Source: Forficula auricularia
Taxonomy: Eukaryota > Arthropoda > Insecta > Dermaptera > Forficulidae
Length of the DNA stretch: 64,000 nt
Assembly (NCBI GenBank): GCA_024734495.1
Contig: JALMQS010000841.1
Location: 4,086,176-4,150,175 of the forward strand
Direction: 5' to 3'
The notes beneath the pieces are model-generated. The model worked only from the letters and a program-made list of their open reading frames with translations, ran no database searches and was not told the origin of the DNA. Below, one piece after another: positions 11,612 to 19,810 of this stretch. The position numbers and the translations under genes are program-made. Numbering within the stretch: position 1 is the stretch's first letter; each line of letters begins with the position of its first letter.

Positions 11612-11955
11612 TGAGGAAATTTTGTGAACTTTCATTTGAATTAGAAAGAGTATTTACGAAAAGTTAATAGTTTTTGAGTTACAAGCAAAAAACCGCCAAA
11701 AAATGAGATTTTTTTTACCTTTTTTTTGCATTTTTGACAATGTTCCGTGAAGAAATTTTGTTGGCAAACCTCGGATTCGGATTCACCACACCCAAAAACA
11801 TAAAGGGTCGAAGAAATTACAACGACCCCAAAACTTTCCGCGTAAAAATACAATTTAACTGGACTATTTTTTTTAATAAAAAAAAAATCCCCACTACAAA
11901 TTTTGCCTAACCTACCCCCTTCCTCACCATGCAAATTTTCTTGCTACGCCACTGC
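11612..11955 (+). repeat. Family C repeat
   Basis: Shares blocks 'gaactttcatttgaatt', 'tatttacgaaaagtt', 'tttttgacaatgttccgt', 'ttcaccacacccaaaaaca' and 'aatttaactggactat' with copies at 36468-36990 and 59870-60370. An inverted partial copy lies at 59410-59575. The class is unknown and no consistent protein is conserved between copies. Confidence 0.75.
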
Positions 11956-12076
11956 ACACAACAGGAAAGCAAATCATAGTTGAAAATTATATTTCTTTAC
12001 GTTCAAGACATTTTTAAACACAATGAGCAAAAAAAATATATTTTAGAAGTGAATTTAATACTTACTCGGATAGAGA

Positions 12077-12315
12077 AACATTGAAATTTTTTTATTTATT
12101 TATTGTCACCGGGAACAAAGCCCATTTAGACAGCATAATAGTAAAGTGTTAGTAGGGTTAGTGAGGGAGCCGAGTTTTTAGCCGGCAGAAATTTTTATTT
12201 GCCAGCCAGGATCGAACCCCGGACTTTCGCTCCAACATCGTCATAATCGATCGATGCCGAAGCGAGGCCAGCGCGTTAGCCGGCTCGGCTAACTCGACTC
12301 CCCAACATTGAAATT
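12077..12315 (-). mobile_element. tRNA-derived SINE with 12-bp target duplication
   Basis: The element body is 12089-12303 on the minus strand. Reading the minus strand, an A box 'tagccgagccgg' lies near the head and a B box 'ggttcgatcc' follows about 70 nt downstream, the spacing of a tRNA-type RNA polymerase III promoter. The 3' end is an A/T-rich 'aataaataaataaaa' tail at low coordinates. The direct repeat 'aacattgaaatt' flanks it at 12077-12088 and 12304-12315, showing target-primed insertion. The SINE would need a partner LINE for mobility, and I cannot match its tail to a LINE here. Confidence 0.85.
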
Positions 12316-13011
12316 AAGAAATTAACTTTTGTTGGTATATTAACCAAAAGATATGCCTTTTATTTTTAATTTAACTATTTTCGATAAAGGATAAAGTTTT
12401 CATGCGGAGAGTTTGCTGTTTTAAGTATTATATGATGTCATGATATTAATATGACTTATACTAATTAATGGATTAATGATGTATCAATTTGAGTTTAGTC
12501 GATTTGCTCTTACCTTGGAAGAATAACCGCCTCGTCTACAGGTCTGCACTGGTCGATTTCCGCCACTCAAATGAATAAAATGCCGTTTTTAATTCCGATT
12601 ATCTTGAATGAATTTTTCTAGGTGGACTCGATACTCTAAAACAGAAAATATAAAAGAATTTTTTATTTAAAGAAAGGAAAATTATCAGTAATAGATAAAT
12701 GAAAATAAATTTAACACGAACCTTTAAATTTCAATTTTTTATCTACCTAACTGTAAATATTATAATTAAGTACATAGTATTGGACCAAAAAAATCTAAAT
12801 CAATTTTAATTAATAGATTAATTAATCCACGCTTTAAGCGTCTCGCAATTCACATTTTTCTTTGTCTTTTTGTTATTATTACTATATTTTTACATGATCA
12901 ATCTCAAGAACAAAATTTAAACCATTGAAATTACTTCAAGCCAGTGAACGTCCATCTTGTAATAAATACAGGGTTAGAATAATTGAGTGTTTAAGTTTTT
13001 AAGCCCCCAGA
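12316..13011. other. AT-rich stretch, nothing recognised
   Basis: No gene or repeat family recognised. Confidence 0.4.
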
Positions 13012-13160
13012 TTATATGAACAAAAATTGATTAATTTGGTCCAAGGGTCTAGTTTTTCATTTTTTGACCCTCCCCGCGCATTTTAGACGGTTAGTTTTTG
13101 CATTTTTAGTTTTCTGGGGGCCAACTGATTATAGTATACAAAATTGGGTTGAGTTTGCTT
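13012..13160 (+). repeat. A2 repeat fragment
   Basis: Carries 'ttggtccaagggtctag', 'ggttagtttttgcattttta' and 'gagtttgcttcag', the internal blocks of families A and A2 without their ends. Confidence 0.6.
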
Positions 13161-13285
13161 CAGACTGTCGAGGTTCTACTGTACATTTAATTCAACAAAT
13201 ATTAGCAACCATGAAAATAAAATAATAAATTAAATCCCTCTGTATTTTTAAAGCAAATTTGTATTTAAATTTTTATTTTTGAGCA

Positions 13286-14349
13286 AATTAAATTATGACG
13301 AGAAAGAGAGGAGAAGAGTCAATCGATTTGATTGGGGAATAATGGAATTAAAATAATTATCGGAAAAGAGGTTTTTTTATCTAATTAGATTTTTCCTCTT
13401 ATTAAAAACAAGGACTAAAGATAAATAAGGACACTCGATGGTGGAGAAGTTATCTCCGAAATCGAAGCAAAATACAATGTATACATTATTAATGTAAAAT
13501 AATTGGTTTAATAAAATTTATAAAAAAAAAAAAAAAAAAAAAAATTAAATTATGGAGGAATGAGAAAGGGGTGAGATGGGGAGGAGATGAATTACCAATC
13601 GACTTGATTGGGGAATAATGGAATTGAAATAATTATCGGAAAAGAGGTTTTTTTATCTAATTAGATTTTTCCTCTTACTAAAAACAAGGACTAAAGATGA
13701 TCAAGGACACTCGATGGTGGAGAAGTTATCTCGGAATCGAAGCAAAAGATACAATGTATACATTAATTAATGTAAAATAATTGGTTTAATAAAATTTATA
13801 AATAAAAAAAAAAAAAAAAAATTAAATTATGGAGGAATGAGAAAGGGGTGAGATGGGAGGAGATGAATTACCAATCGACTTGATTGGGGAATAATGGAAT
13901 TGAAATAATTATCGGAAAAGAGGTTTTTTATCTAATTAGATTTTTCCTCTTACTAAAAACAAGGACTAAAGATGATCAAGGACACTCGATGGTGGAGAAG
14001 TTATCTCCGGAATCGAAGCAAAAGATACAATGTATACATTAATTAATGTAAAATAATTGGTTTAATAAAATTTATAAAAAAAAAAAAAAAAAAAATTAAA
14101 TTATGGGGGATGGAGAGATTGAATGACCAATCGACTTGATTGGGGAATAATGGAATTGAAATAATTATCGGAAAAGAGGTTTTTTTATCTAATTAGATTT
14201 TTCCTCTTATTAAAAACAAGGACTGAAGATGAATAAGGACACTCGATGGTGGAGAAGTTATCTCCGGAATCGAAGCAAAAAATACAATGTATACATTAAT
14301 TAATGTAAAATAATTGGTTTAATAAAATTTATAAAAAAAAATTAAATTA
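13286..14349 (+). repeat. Tandem array, four units of about 256-276 bp
   Basis: Unit starts ('caatcgacttgattgggg') fall at about 13320, 13596, 13872 and 14128. Each unit contains 'cggaaaagaggttttttta', 'attagatttttcctctta', 'cactcgatggtggagaag' and 'ataattggtttaataaaa', and ends in an A run of about 8-22. Single diverged copies of the unit occur inverted at 44690-44890 and 34550-34680, and a weaker one at 15780-15900. The unit is therefore a dispersed repeat that was locally tandemised. The A run is reminiscent of a retroposed tail. Confidence 0.85.
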
Positions 14350-14652
14350 TCGTTAAAATATACACAATGAGGGAATTCGTGACAATTTTCTTCATAATTT
14401 TAAACCACTACAACTCTTCTCATACCGCCTTAAAGTGATTTATATAATATATATTTATATATTTATAAATTTACTACTAAGCCCATCTGTCTGATTCTTT
14501 GGAGAATCGAAACAGATGAATTTTTAGTTTTCGCTAACTTTCGCGTTCATCTAACATTAACATATAGGTACTATATGTTCAGCGAGGCTTCCGCGGATAC
14601 GTTCTATGTCATTAGAGGTTTTCGGGTTTCTCCGCGTGGGTTTGAGAGTTTT

Positions 14653-14696
14653 ACTCAACGTTTCGGCTCTCCTTTTGGAGCCATTTTCAAGAGAGG
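14653..14696 (-). ncRNA. Hammerhead-like motif, U3/A8 variant
   Basis: On the minus strand: box UUGAAAA (rc at 14684-14690), stem II GGCUCC with GGAGAGCC around an AAAA loop, then GAAAC-GUU. Positions 3 and 8 of the usual CUGANGA box are U and A, which still can pair. Stem I is about 3 bp (CUC with GAG). Activity is inferred only. Confidence 0.45.
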
Positions 14697-15063
14697 GGTG
14701 GGTGGTCTACGTGGTCTTAACCTTGTAGTCCAAGGTTCGTTTTGGAGGGTGTCTTCCGAGTGAATTTCTTCAGTCGGAAGGTTGGGTAGATTTGGATATT
14801 TAGGAAGTTTTGGGTGTTTTGTTGTTGAAGGTGTATTACTTACATTATGGTGGCTGACGTCTCGGCTGTTGCTGTCTTGAGAATGTTGGGCACTACACTC
14901 GATACGTTCACTGTCACTGTTTGTAGGCAAAACAACAAAACACCCAAAACTTCCTAAATATCCAAATCTACCCAACCTTCCGACTGAAGAAATTCACTCG
15001 GAAGACACCCTCCAAAACGAACCTTGGACTACAAGGTTAAGACCACGTAGACCACCCACCCCC

Positions 15064-15106
15064 TCTCTTGAAAATGGCTCCAAAAGGAGAGCCGAAACGT
15101 CGAGTA
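15064..15106 (+). ncRNA. Hammerhead-like motif, U3/A8 variant
   Basis: Box UUGAAAA at 15068-15074, an extra U, stem II 15076-15081 with 15086-15093, GAAA at 15094-15097, then C-GUC. Stem I CUC (15065-15067) pairs GAG (15102-15104). It mirrors the motif in the other arm, except that the triplet is GUC and not GUU. Confidence 0.45.
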
Positions 15107-15155
15107 AAACTCTCAAACCCGCGCGGAGAAACCCGAAAACCTCTAATGACTATAT

Positions 15156-15507
15156 ATATTTTAATTTATAATATAATAAAGATATTTACTAGGATATCTC
15201 TCATAGCATGATAAAAAATATTTTTTATTTTTGACTCAAAAAAATACGACTTCCCCAAAATAATCATTCGATATCTACAAATTTGAATGCCATATTTTAT
15301 TTTTCGTGAAAATAAATACATATAGCTTTGTAAATTTCAAGTTGGTAACCTATTTAATATATAAGCTACAATGCTCTGACAGATACTGTGGCATAGAGGG
15401 CACCAAAACGGAATCTTAAAAAGGGGTCAATATTAAGCCCGGTAAATTAGCTAGTTGGCAACTAAGCCAGTAGTGCCTCTTCAGTAGTGCCTCTTGAAGG
15501 ATGAGGA
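15156..15507. other. AT-rich stretch, nothing recognised
   Basis: No gene or repeat recognised up to the LINE tail. Confidence 0.4.
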
Positions 15508-15745
15508 TTTTTTTTTTAATCCAATCGAATGCAAGAAGGGGTGCACCAGTAAAGGTGCAGCTCCTATGGATGTCGAAAGACCTCTTGCATTACCGAAGAG
15601 AAGGGAAAGTTGATTAAGTGAGAGGGGTGTAGACGTAGGTGTCTTTGCACTCCGGTTTTGCAAACTAAACGACAGAACTGGCACCGAACGTGTCAAGTTC
15701 GTTTCTAAGATAGGGTTTTCTTAGAGTTCCGGGCGTTTAGAGATT
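15508..15745 (-). pseudogene. LINE 3' end (5'-truncated non-LTR retrotransposon)
   Basis: On the minus strand the sequence reads to a T run at 15508-15518, that is a poly(A) tail. The translated end includes 'SLNQLSLLFG' and 'SIGAAPLLVHPFLHSIGLKK', which also appears in the tail after the reverse transcriptase relic at 46260-46365 ('RSIGAASLLVHPFLHSIALKK'). The two are the same LINE family. Only the terminal part is present, consistent with 5' truncation during target-primed reverse transcription. Confidence 0.75.
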
Positions 15746-15779
15746 ATAATAATATATAATTATTATAATAAAAACTATC

Positions 15780-15900
15780 TGATTATTAACCGAAGAAGAT
15801 TTAGGACAATCAATGGTGGTAAATCTATCTCCAAAGTCGAAGGCAAAAATCAAATGTTTATTATATTATGAAATTCTTTATACCTATTATTCAATGAATT
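15780..15900 (+). repeat. Diverged copy of the 276-bp unit
   Basis: 'gacaatcaatggtggtaaa', 'ctatctccaaagtcgaagg' and the following AT block resemble the 13.3-14.3 kb unit ('cactcgatggtggagaag', 'tatctccggaatcgaagca'). Confidence 0.45.
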
Positions 15901-16139
15901 GTCAGATTAAAAAAAAATAATAATATTAATAAAAATTTTAAATTTTGACTATCACATCTTTTTAAAATGTAGTAAGTAATCATATAATTTTTCTTTCAAA
16001 CTTAATAAATATATCATAGATGCTTAATAGTAGATACTTAATAAATATATCACCATTAGGGCTCAGATTTTTGGGCACTAAAAATCTTTAAAATAGGCAG
16101 GCAACTAAGTAAGTACTAAAAATAACTAAAATAGGTACT

Positions 16140-16757
16140 TTTATTTTATTTTTATTTTATTTTTTTATTTATTCAATCTTTGAATTCAGCGCCCCAAAAA
16201 CATATATATACATGCAAAAAATTAGAACTACCCCAAAACTTCCCCATTTGAGGACAATTTGACTGGACTATCCGCACAAGATATTTCGACGTCTGGCTAT
16301 TGTTAACCCCAGGCAAAAGTGTCTGGCTTTTTGCAAGTATTATTAAAAACATGTAATTAAGACGCTATTAAAATCTCAACGTGAATCAAACACTTTTTTT
16401 CAAATAAAAAAATGCAACATTAGGGTTGTCTGGCTCAGTACTTACCCCCAGCTTACCCCTCCTCTAAAAGTGTCTGGCTTAGTTAATTTTTAATTTAAAA
16501 TCAACTTAATTGTCGAATAGTATTTGTTGGATTTTGAATCAAACACTTTTTGGCGAACATTTTTTAGAACTTTCTCCTATGCGCAGTAAAAAGAGAAAAT
16601 TTCGAAGTTTTTTCAGTTTGTCTTGAATATCTCTAAGACGGTTTATCAAATCAAAAAGATATTATTAAATAAATTAAATCTCTTTAAATTACCTAGAGAA
16701 TCATATAGAAATCAAGTTTCTAAGATGAGTGGATTTCATTTTATGAAAGAAAAACTG

Positions 16758-16793
<36 letters not shown>

Positions 16794-16795
16794 TA
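16140..16795 (+). repeat. Family C fragments and a (TA)n tract
   Basis: Pieces matching family C ('actaccccaaaactt' and 'caatttgactggactat' near 16230-16270; 'gaaatcaagtttcta' near 16710, also at 59691) lie among AT-rich DNA. A (TA)n tract occupies about 16760-16790. The segments are rearranged relative to the copy at 59640-60370. Confidence 0.5.
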
Positions 16796-16929
16796 TTGTC
16801 TAAAGAAACGTTAATTTATAAGAATTTTGCTGGCTTGGTGTGTACTGGATTTATTAATTTTTTATTGTTAGGATAAATAAACTGAATTTGCTTCTTTCCA
16901 GTAATTTATTTTGTTTTTCAAATGGTTAT

Positions 16930-16977
16930 TCTAAATATTTCGAGAGCGTTCTCAGCATCTCTTCCTCAGTGGAAACC
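16930..16977 (-). ncRNA. Hammerhead-like motif, left arm
   Basis: Minus strand: box CUGAGGA (rc 16963-16969), stem II GAGA-U-GC with GCUCUC, GAAA (rc 16938-16941), then UAUU. The 3' stem I strand reads UAGAA and not UGGAA, so one base pair is weakened compared with the right arm. Confidence 0.5.
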
Positions 16978-17026
16978 ACTCCCCCTGTACAAACTGATGG
17001 AGTCGGCACATTGGTGGGGGAGTGGT

Positions 17027-17072
17027 TTCCACTGAGGAAGAGATGCTGAGAACGCTCTCGAAATATTTGGAA
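17027..17072 (+). ncRNA. Hammerhead-like motif, best conserved copy
   Basis: Stem I UUCCA (17027-17031) pairs UGGAA (17068-17072). The box is CUGAGGA (17032-17038). Stem II GAGA(U)GC at 17040-17046 pairs GCUCUC at 17054-17059 around a 7-nt loop. GAAA is at 17060-17063, followed by U-AUU as the short stem III and an NUH-type cleavage triplet (AUU). Core positions C3-U4-G5-A6-N7-G8-A9 and G12-A13-A14 are all present. One extra A separates the box from stem II. AAAUAUUU is self-complementary, so a dimer could build stem III. Confidence 0.6.
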
Positions 17073-17171
17073 TAACCATTTGAAAAACAAAATAAATTAC
17101 TGGAAAGAAGCAAATTCAGTTTATTTATCCTAACAATAAAAAAAACGTTAATTAGAAATATAAGCATAAAA

Positions 17172-17700
17172 TCTGTTGGGTCACGGAAATAAAGATTATT
17201 ATTGGTAAAAGAGGCCCTCTTTTATCTGAAAGAATTGTTTAATATATTGAAAACGTGCATTCCACTTCAGAAGACGTTAATGGACAAAATTTCAAATAAG
17301 CGATTTCGGATGGGGTTAAATTTTCATCTTCTCCACTTCTATATCGACCTAAATTCCTGACTATTCTTTCCATCTTTGTACAACCGGGATTCCGCTTCAG
17401 GATATTGTCCATTTTTTGATTGAGATTAAAGGGAATAGAACCAGATGATTTTTTGATATTTTCTTGAAATCTTTGGAATATTTTTATGGACTCTATCAAA
17501 GAGAGATTTCTTGCTTCTAGTGCTGTAATTGTTACAGGTAGATTGTTAAAATTGCACTTTATTTATACTAAATCAGCCTCAAGAGTAGTGGAAGATAAAG
17601 CATTTTTAGCCTCCCTTATAGATAAAGCATCATCTTCATCATTATTTTCTGCAGTCCACAAGTACCTGTATAAGTATAATGCAAATTCCCATTAAGAAAA
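17172..17700 (-). pseudogene. hAT transposase C-terminal relic
   Basis: Minus-strand translation reads 'NNLPVTITALEARNLSL', then 'MIESIKIFQRFQENIKK', then 'LTPSEIAYLKFCPLTSSEVE', 'CTFSIY', stop, 'TILSDKRGPLLPII'. The run 'PLTSSEVECTFSIY' followed by 'ILSDKR' is the C-terminal dimerisation region typical of hAT-superfamily transposases (compare the general pattern P-[IV]-[TS]-S-x-[DE]-V-E-R-x-F-S). A stop codon replaces the residue between the two blocks, and the upstream part is broken by stops. The element is dead. It abuts palindromic element 2. Confidence 0.75.
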
Positions 17701-18720
17701 GGACAATAAATAATATTTTTAGGAGACAAAGAAATTTAAACTTACTTAATACTTTGCGAATTGTTCTAGCATTTGTTGAACTATTTGTTTCTTCAAGTTC
17801 GGAGAAGACTATTAAATATGGTCCACTCGGCTAATTTATGTCAAATTTTCCTGCTCGATTAATAATTTTTTCGGAGTATTTTCTTAATAATTCAAAAAAA
17901 TAGAAATTGACAATTTTAGTTAAAATAGGCACTAAAAAGGGCATTTATAGATGAAATAGGCACTAACACCCAGAATAGGTCAAAATATGCATTATAGGCA
18001 CTAACAAATGGCTCTTATTTTATCAAGAATTTCATGAAACGCATAGATATCATATTGACCTAAATTTTAAGCCATAAATAAAAAAAAGGCAAATAAGGGG
18101 AAATCCGAGCCCTAATCATCATATATGCTCTTGTCTCACTAAAAGGAGTCTTCTCAATGACAAAAAGATTTCGACGAAATGATTTTTTTCATTTTTTTTG
18201 AATTCAGTTAAAAAGAATTAAGTACAAACACTAAAAAAATAATTAGTTTTTATGCCCCTGTATCTTCTCACTCTCTACAAGGTTTAAATCTAGCTCTATC
18301 GTAAATATTCCTGGTATCTGTGAAGAGGGGCTTACAAGCTACAACCACTACAACCCGTTAAAAAACTCCTGTGTTTCACTATAAACTAACACTGCTTTCC
18401 CTCAATGTTATTAAAACATATATACATATATATATATATATAAAATTTCCTGTGTTTTAAAATAAAAGTCTTATTTAAAGAAATTATATATAAAAAGATT
18501 ATTTTTCTGGATAAATCCAAGTGTATGGCAAGAAAAAGCATAAAAAATATAAAAATTATATATAAAGAATATATAGATTATGTATATAATATATATACGC
18601 AATAATTTATATATATAAAATTTCCTGAGTTTTAAAATAAAAGTCTAATTTATAAGAAATTATATAAAAAAGATTAATTATTATCTGAAATCGGGATAAA
18701 ACCCAGTATCTAATAAGAAA
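17701..18720. other. AT-rich DNA, nothing recognised
   Basis: About 1 kb of AT-rich sequence with TA runs near 18420-18445 and 18585-18625. The upstream part (17700-18080) may be further decayed transposon flank; I see no motif. Confidence 0.4.
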
Positions 18721-18728
18721 GAGTATAA

Positions 18729-18890
18729 AACATTTTTTTTTATATAATAATATTGGTACACGAAGTAGTTACACCAAAAAGGTGCAACCTCTGTAGTTCG
18801 CTGTGGACCCATGTATCGTTAAAAAAAGAAATTTCAGATAATGGGTCGGAGTTGAAGGTATCTGTGGATGCCGGTCTTGACAGACTGAAG
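18729..18890 (-). pseudogene. Possible LINE 3' end
   Basis: On the minus strand the sequence ends in an A run (T run at 18730-18740) and translates to 'ISFFNDTWVHSELQRLHLFG' followed by 'VTTSCTN'. This resembles in layout, though not closely in residues, the LINE tail at 15508-15745. It may be a tail of a related family. Confidence 0.3.
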
Positions 18891-18947
18891 GTATATAATG
18901 TAGAAATTTAAGGTTCAAAAAATCCCGCAGACCTCGAAACGTCTGTG
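18880..18947 (+). ncRNA. Hammerhead-like motif, poor core
   Basis: ACAGAC (18880-18885) can pair GUCUGU (18941-18946) as stem I. Between them are UGAAGG, a long AT-rich insert, ACCU and CGAAAC. The A9 position is G and stem II is ill-defined, so I regard this as a relic at best. Confidence 0.2.
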
Positions 18948-19044
18948 ATTTTTAATTGCAGCTAGAGAGGAAAGTGAGTGCACCTGTATATATGTTTTAT
19001 ATATTCAAAAAATATCCCAAAATGATCGCAAATATTGATTATTC

Positions 19045-19200
19045 AAACGAAGTTCTTATAGTACAAAATAAATAATTTCATAAGAAGTATAAGAAACGAA
19101 GTTCTTATAGTACAAAATAAATAATTTCATAAGAACTATAAGAAACGAAGTTCTTATAGTACAAAATAAATAATTTCATAAGAACTTCGTTTGAATAATC
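19045..19200 (+). repeat. 49-bp minisatellite, three units
   Basis: 'aaacgaagttcttatag' starts at about 19045, 19094 and 19143, each followed by 'tacaaaataaataatttcat' and 'aagaa'. The corresponding place in copy 2 (48095-48135) holds one simple palindrome, so the repeats arose by expansion of the foldback centre. Confidence 0.8.
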
Positions 19201-19516
19201 AATATTTGCTGTCATTTTAGGAGATTTTTCTGAACACCATCAATAAACTTTTTATAAGTTACTTATAAATAGTCAACAAACTGTCATAAGCTTGATATTT
19301 TCATGGTTAGTTAAAATTAAATTCATTAAAAAGTAATTTTTCACGAAAAAACGGCTTTATTAAGAAAACTTGATGCTTTAGGTATATGGACATGATATAT
19401 CGTCTTAAAGCATTTTTTACAAAGAGAAACAAAGAGGTTGTCCTCTGCTTGATGCAAATAAACATACACACATATATATCGAGATGATATATCTGTATAT
19501 ATATATTATTTATTTG

Positions 19517-19560
19517 TTTGAGACTATAGTTTCGAAGACTTGGTCTTCATCATCAGTCTT
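19517..19560 (-). ncRNA. Hammerhead-like motif, left arm
   Basis: Minus strand: CUGAUGA, an extra U, stem II GAAGAC-CAA-GUCUUC, GAAAC, UAUA, GUC. All core bases are present. Stem I next to the core is only about 2 bp, which is weak. ACUAUAGU is self-complementary and could form stem III between two molecules. Confidence 0.6.
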
Positions 19561-19570
19561 TGTGAAGAAG

Positions 19571-19615
19571 AAAGACTGATGAAGAAGACCAAGTCTTCGA
19601 AACTATAGTCTCAAA
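19571..19615 (+). ncRNA. Hammerhead-like motif, right arm
   Basis: CUGAUGA at 19576-19582, an extra A, stem II 19584-19589 with 19593-19598, then GAAAC-UAUA-GUC at 19599-19610. Core positions match the hammerhead consensus and the triplet is GUC. As in the left arm, stem I pairing beside the core is short. Confidence 0.6.
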
Positions 19616-19810
19616 CAAATAAATAATATATATACAGATATATCATCTCGATATATATGTGTGTATGTTTATTTGCATCAAGCAGAGGACAACCTCTTTG
19701 TTTCTCTTTGTGAATCAACAACTCTGCTACTCTCGGCAAAACAAAAACTTTTCAATTAAAGCATTTTTCTTTGTATTTCAACTTATTGAGTAATATACAG
19801 GGGGTCTCAT

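Larger units (their letters stand above)
14570..15155. mobile_element. Hammerhead-armed palindromic element 1
   Basis: Inverted arms at about 14608-14830 and 14928-15148 are nearly identical over about 220 bp, with a loop of about 100 bp. Each arm carries a hammerhead-like motif in outward-pointing mirror positions. A GC-rich tail of about 31 nt (14577-14607) is present only on the left. A short direct repeat 'actatat' flanks the element (14570-14576 and 15149-15155). The plan matches Penelope-like terminal repeats. No reverse transcriptase is present. Confidence 0.7.
16806..17153. mobile_element. Hammerhead-armed palindromic element 2
   Basis: Inverted arms at about 16856-16991 and 17012-17142 flank a short loop. 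A unique tail of about 40 nt (16817-16855) lies only on the left. The direct repeat 'aaacgttaatt' (16806-16816 and 17143-17153) marks an 11-bp target duplication. Each arm carries a hammerhead-like motif with a consensus CUGAGGA box. No coding capacity. Confidence 0.8.
19405..19768. mobile_element. Hammerhead-armed palindromic element 3
   Basis: Arms at about 19418-19561 and 19568-19711 are near-perfect inverted copies. A unique tail of about 43 nt (19713-19755) lies only on the right. A 13-bp direct repeat 'ttaaagcattttt' flanks it (19405-19417 and 19756-19768). The paralogous family I copy has one uninterrupted 'ttaaagcattttt' at 48322-48334, which shows the empty site. No protein is encoded. 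Confidence 0.85.
19010..19800. repeat. Family I repeat, copy 1 (interrupted)
   Basis: Shares with 47370-48375 the blocks 'aatattgattattcaaacg', 'ggttagttaaaattaaatt', 'aagaaaacttgatg', 'cgtcttaaagcattttt' and 'tctcatttgaaa'. The copy is interrupted by palindromic element 3 (19405-19768), and its central palindrome has become a 49-bp minisatellite. The 19376-19390 segment gives the empty site for the hAT MITE found in copy 2. Confidence 0.8.

Noticed and set aside
13286..14349. CRISPR array because of regular direct repeats
   Set aside because: Units are about 276 bp, adjacent without unique spacers, and the DNA is eukaryotic.
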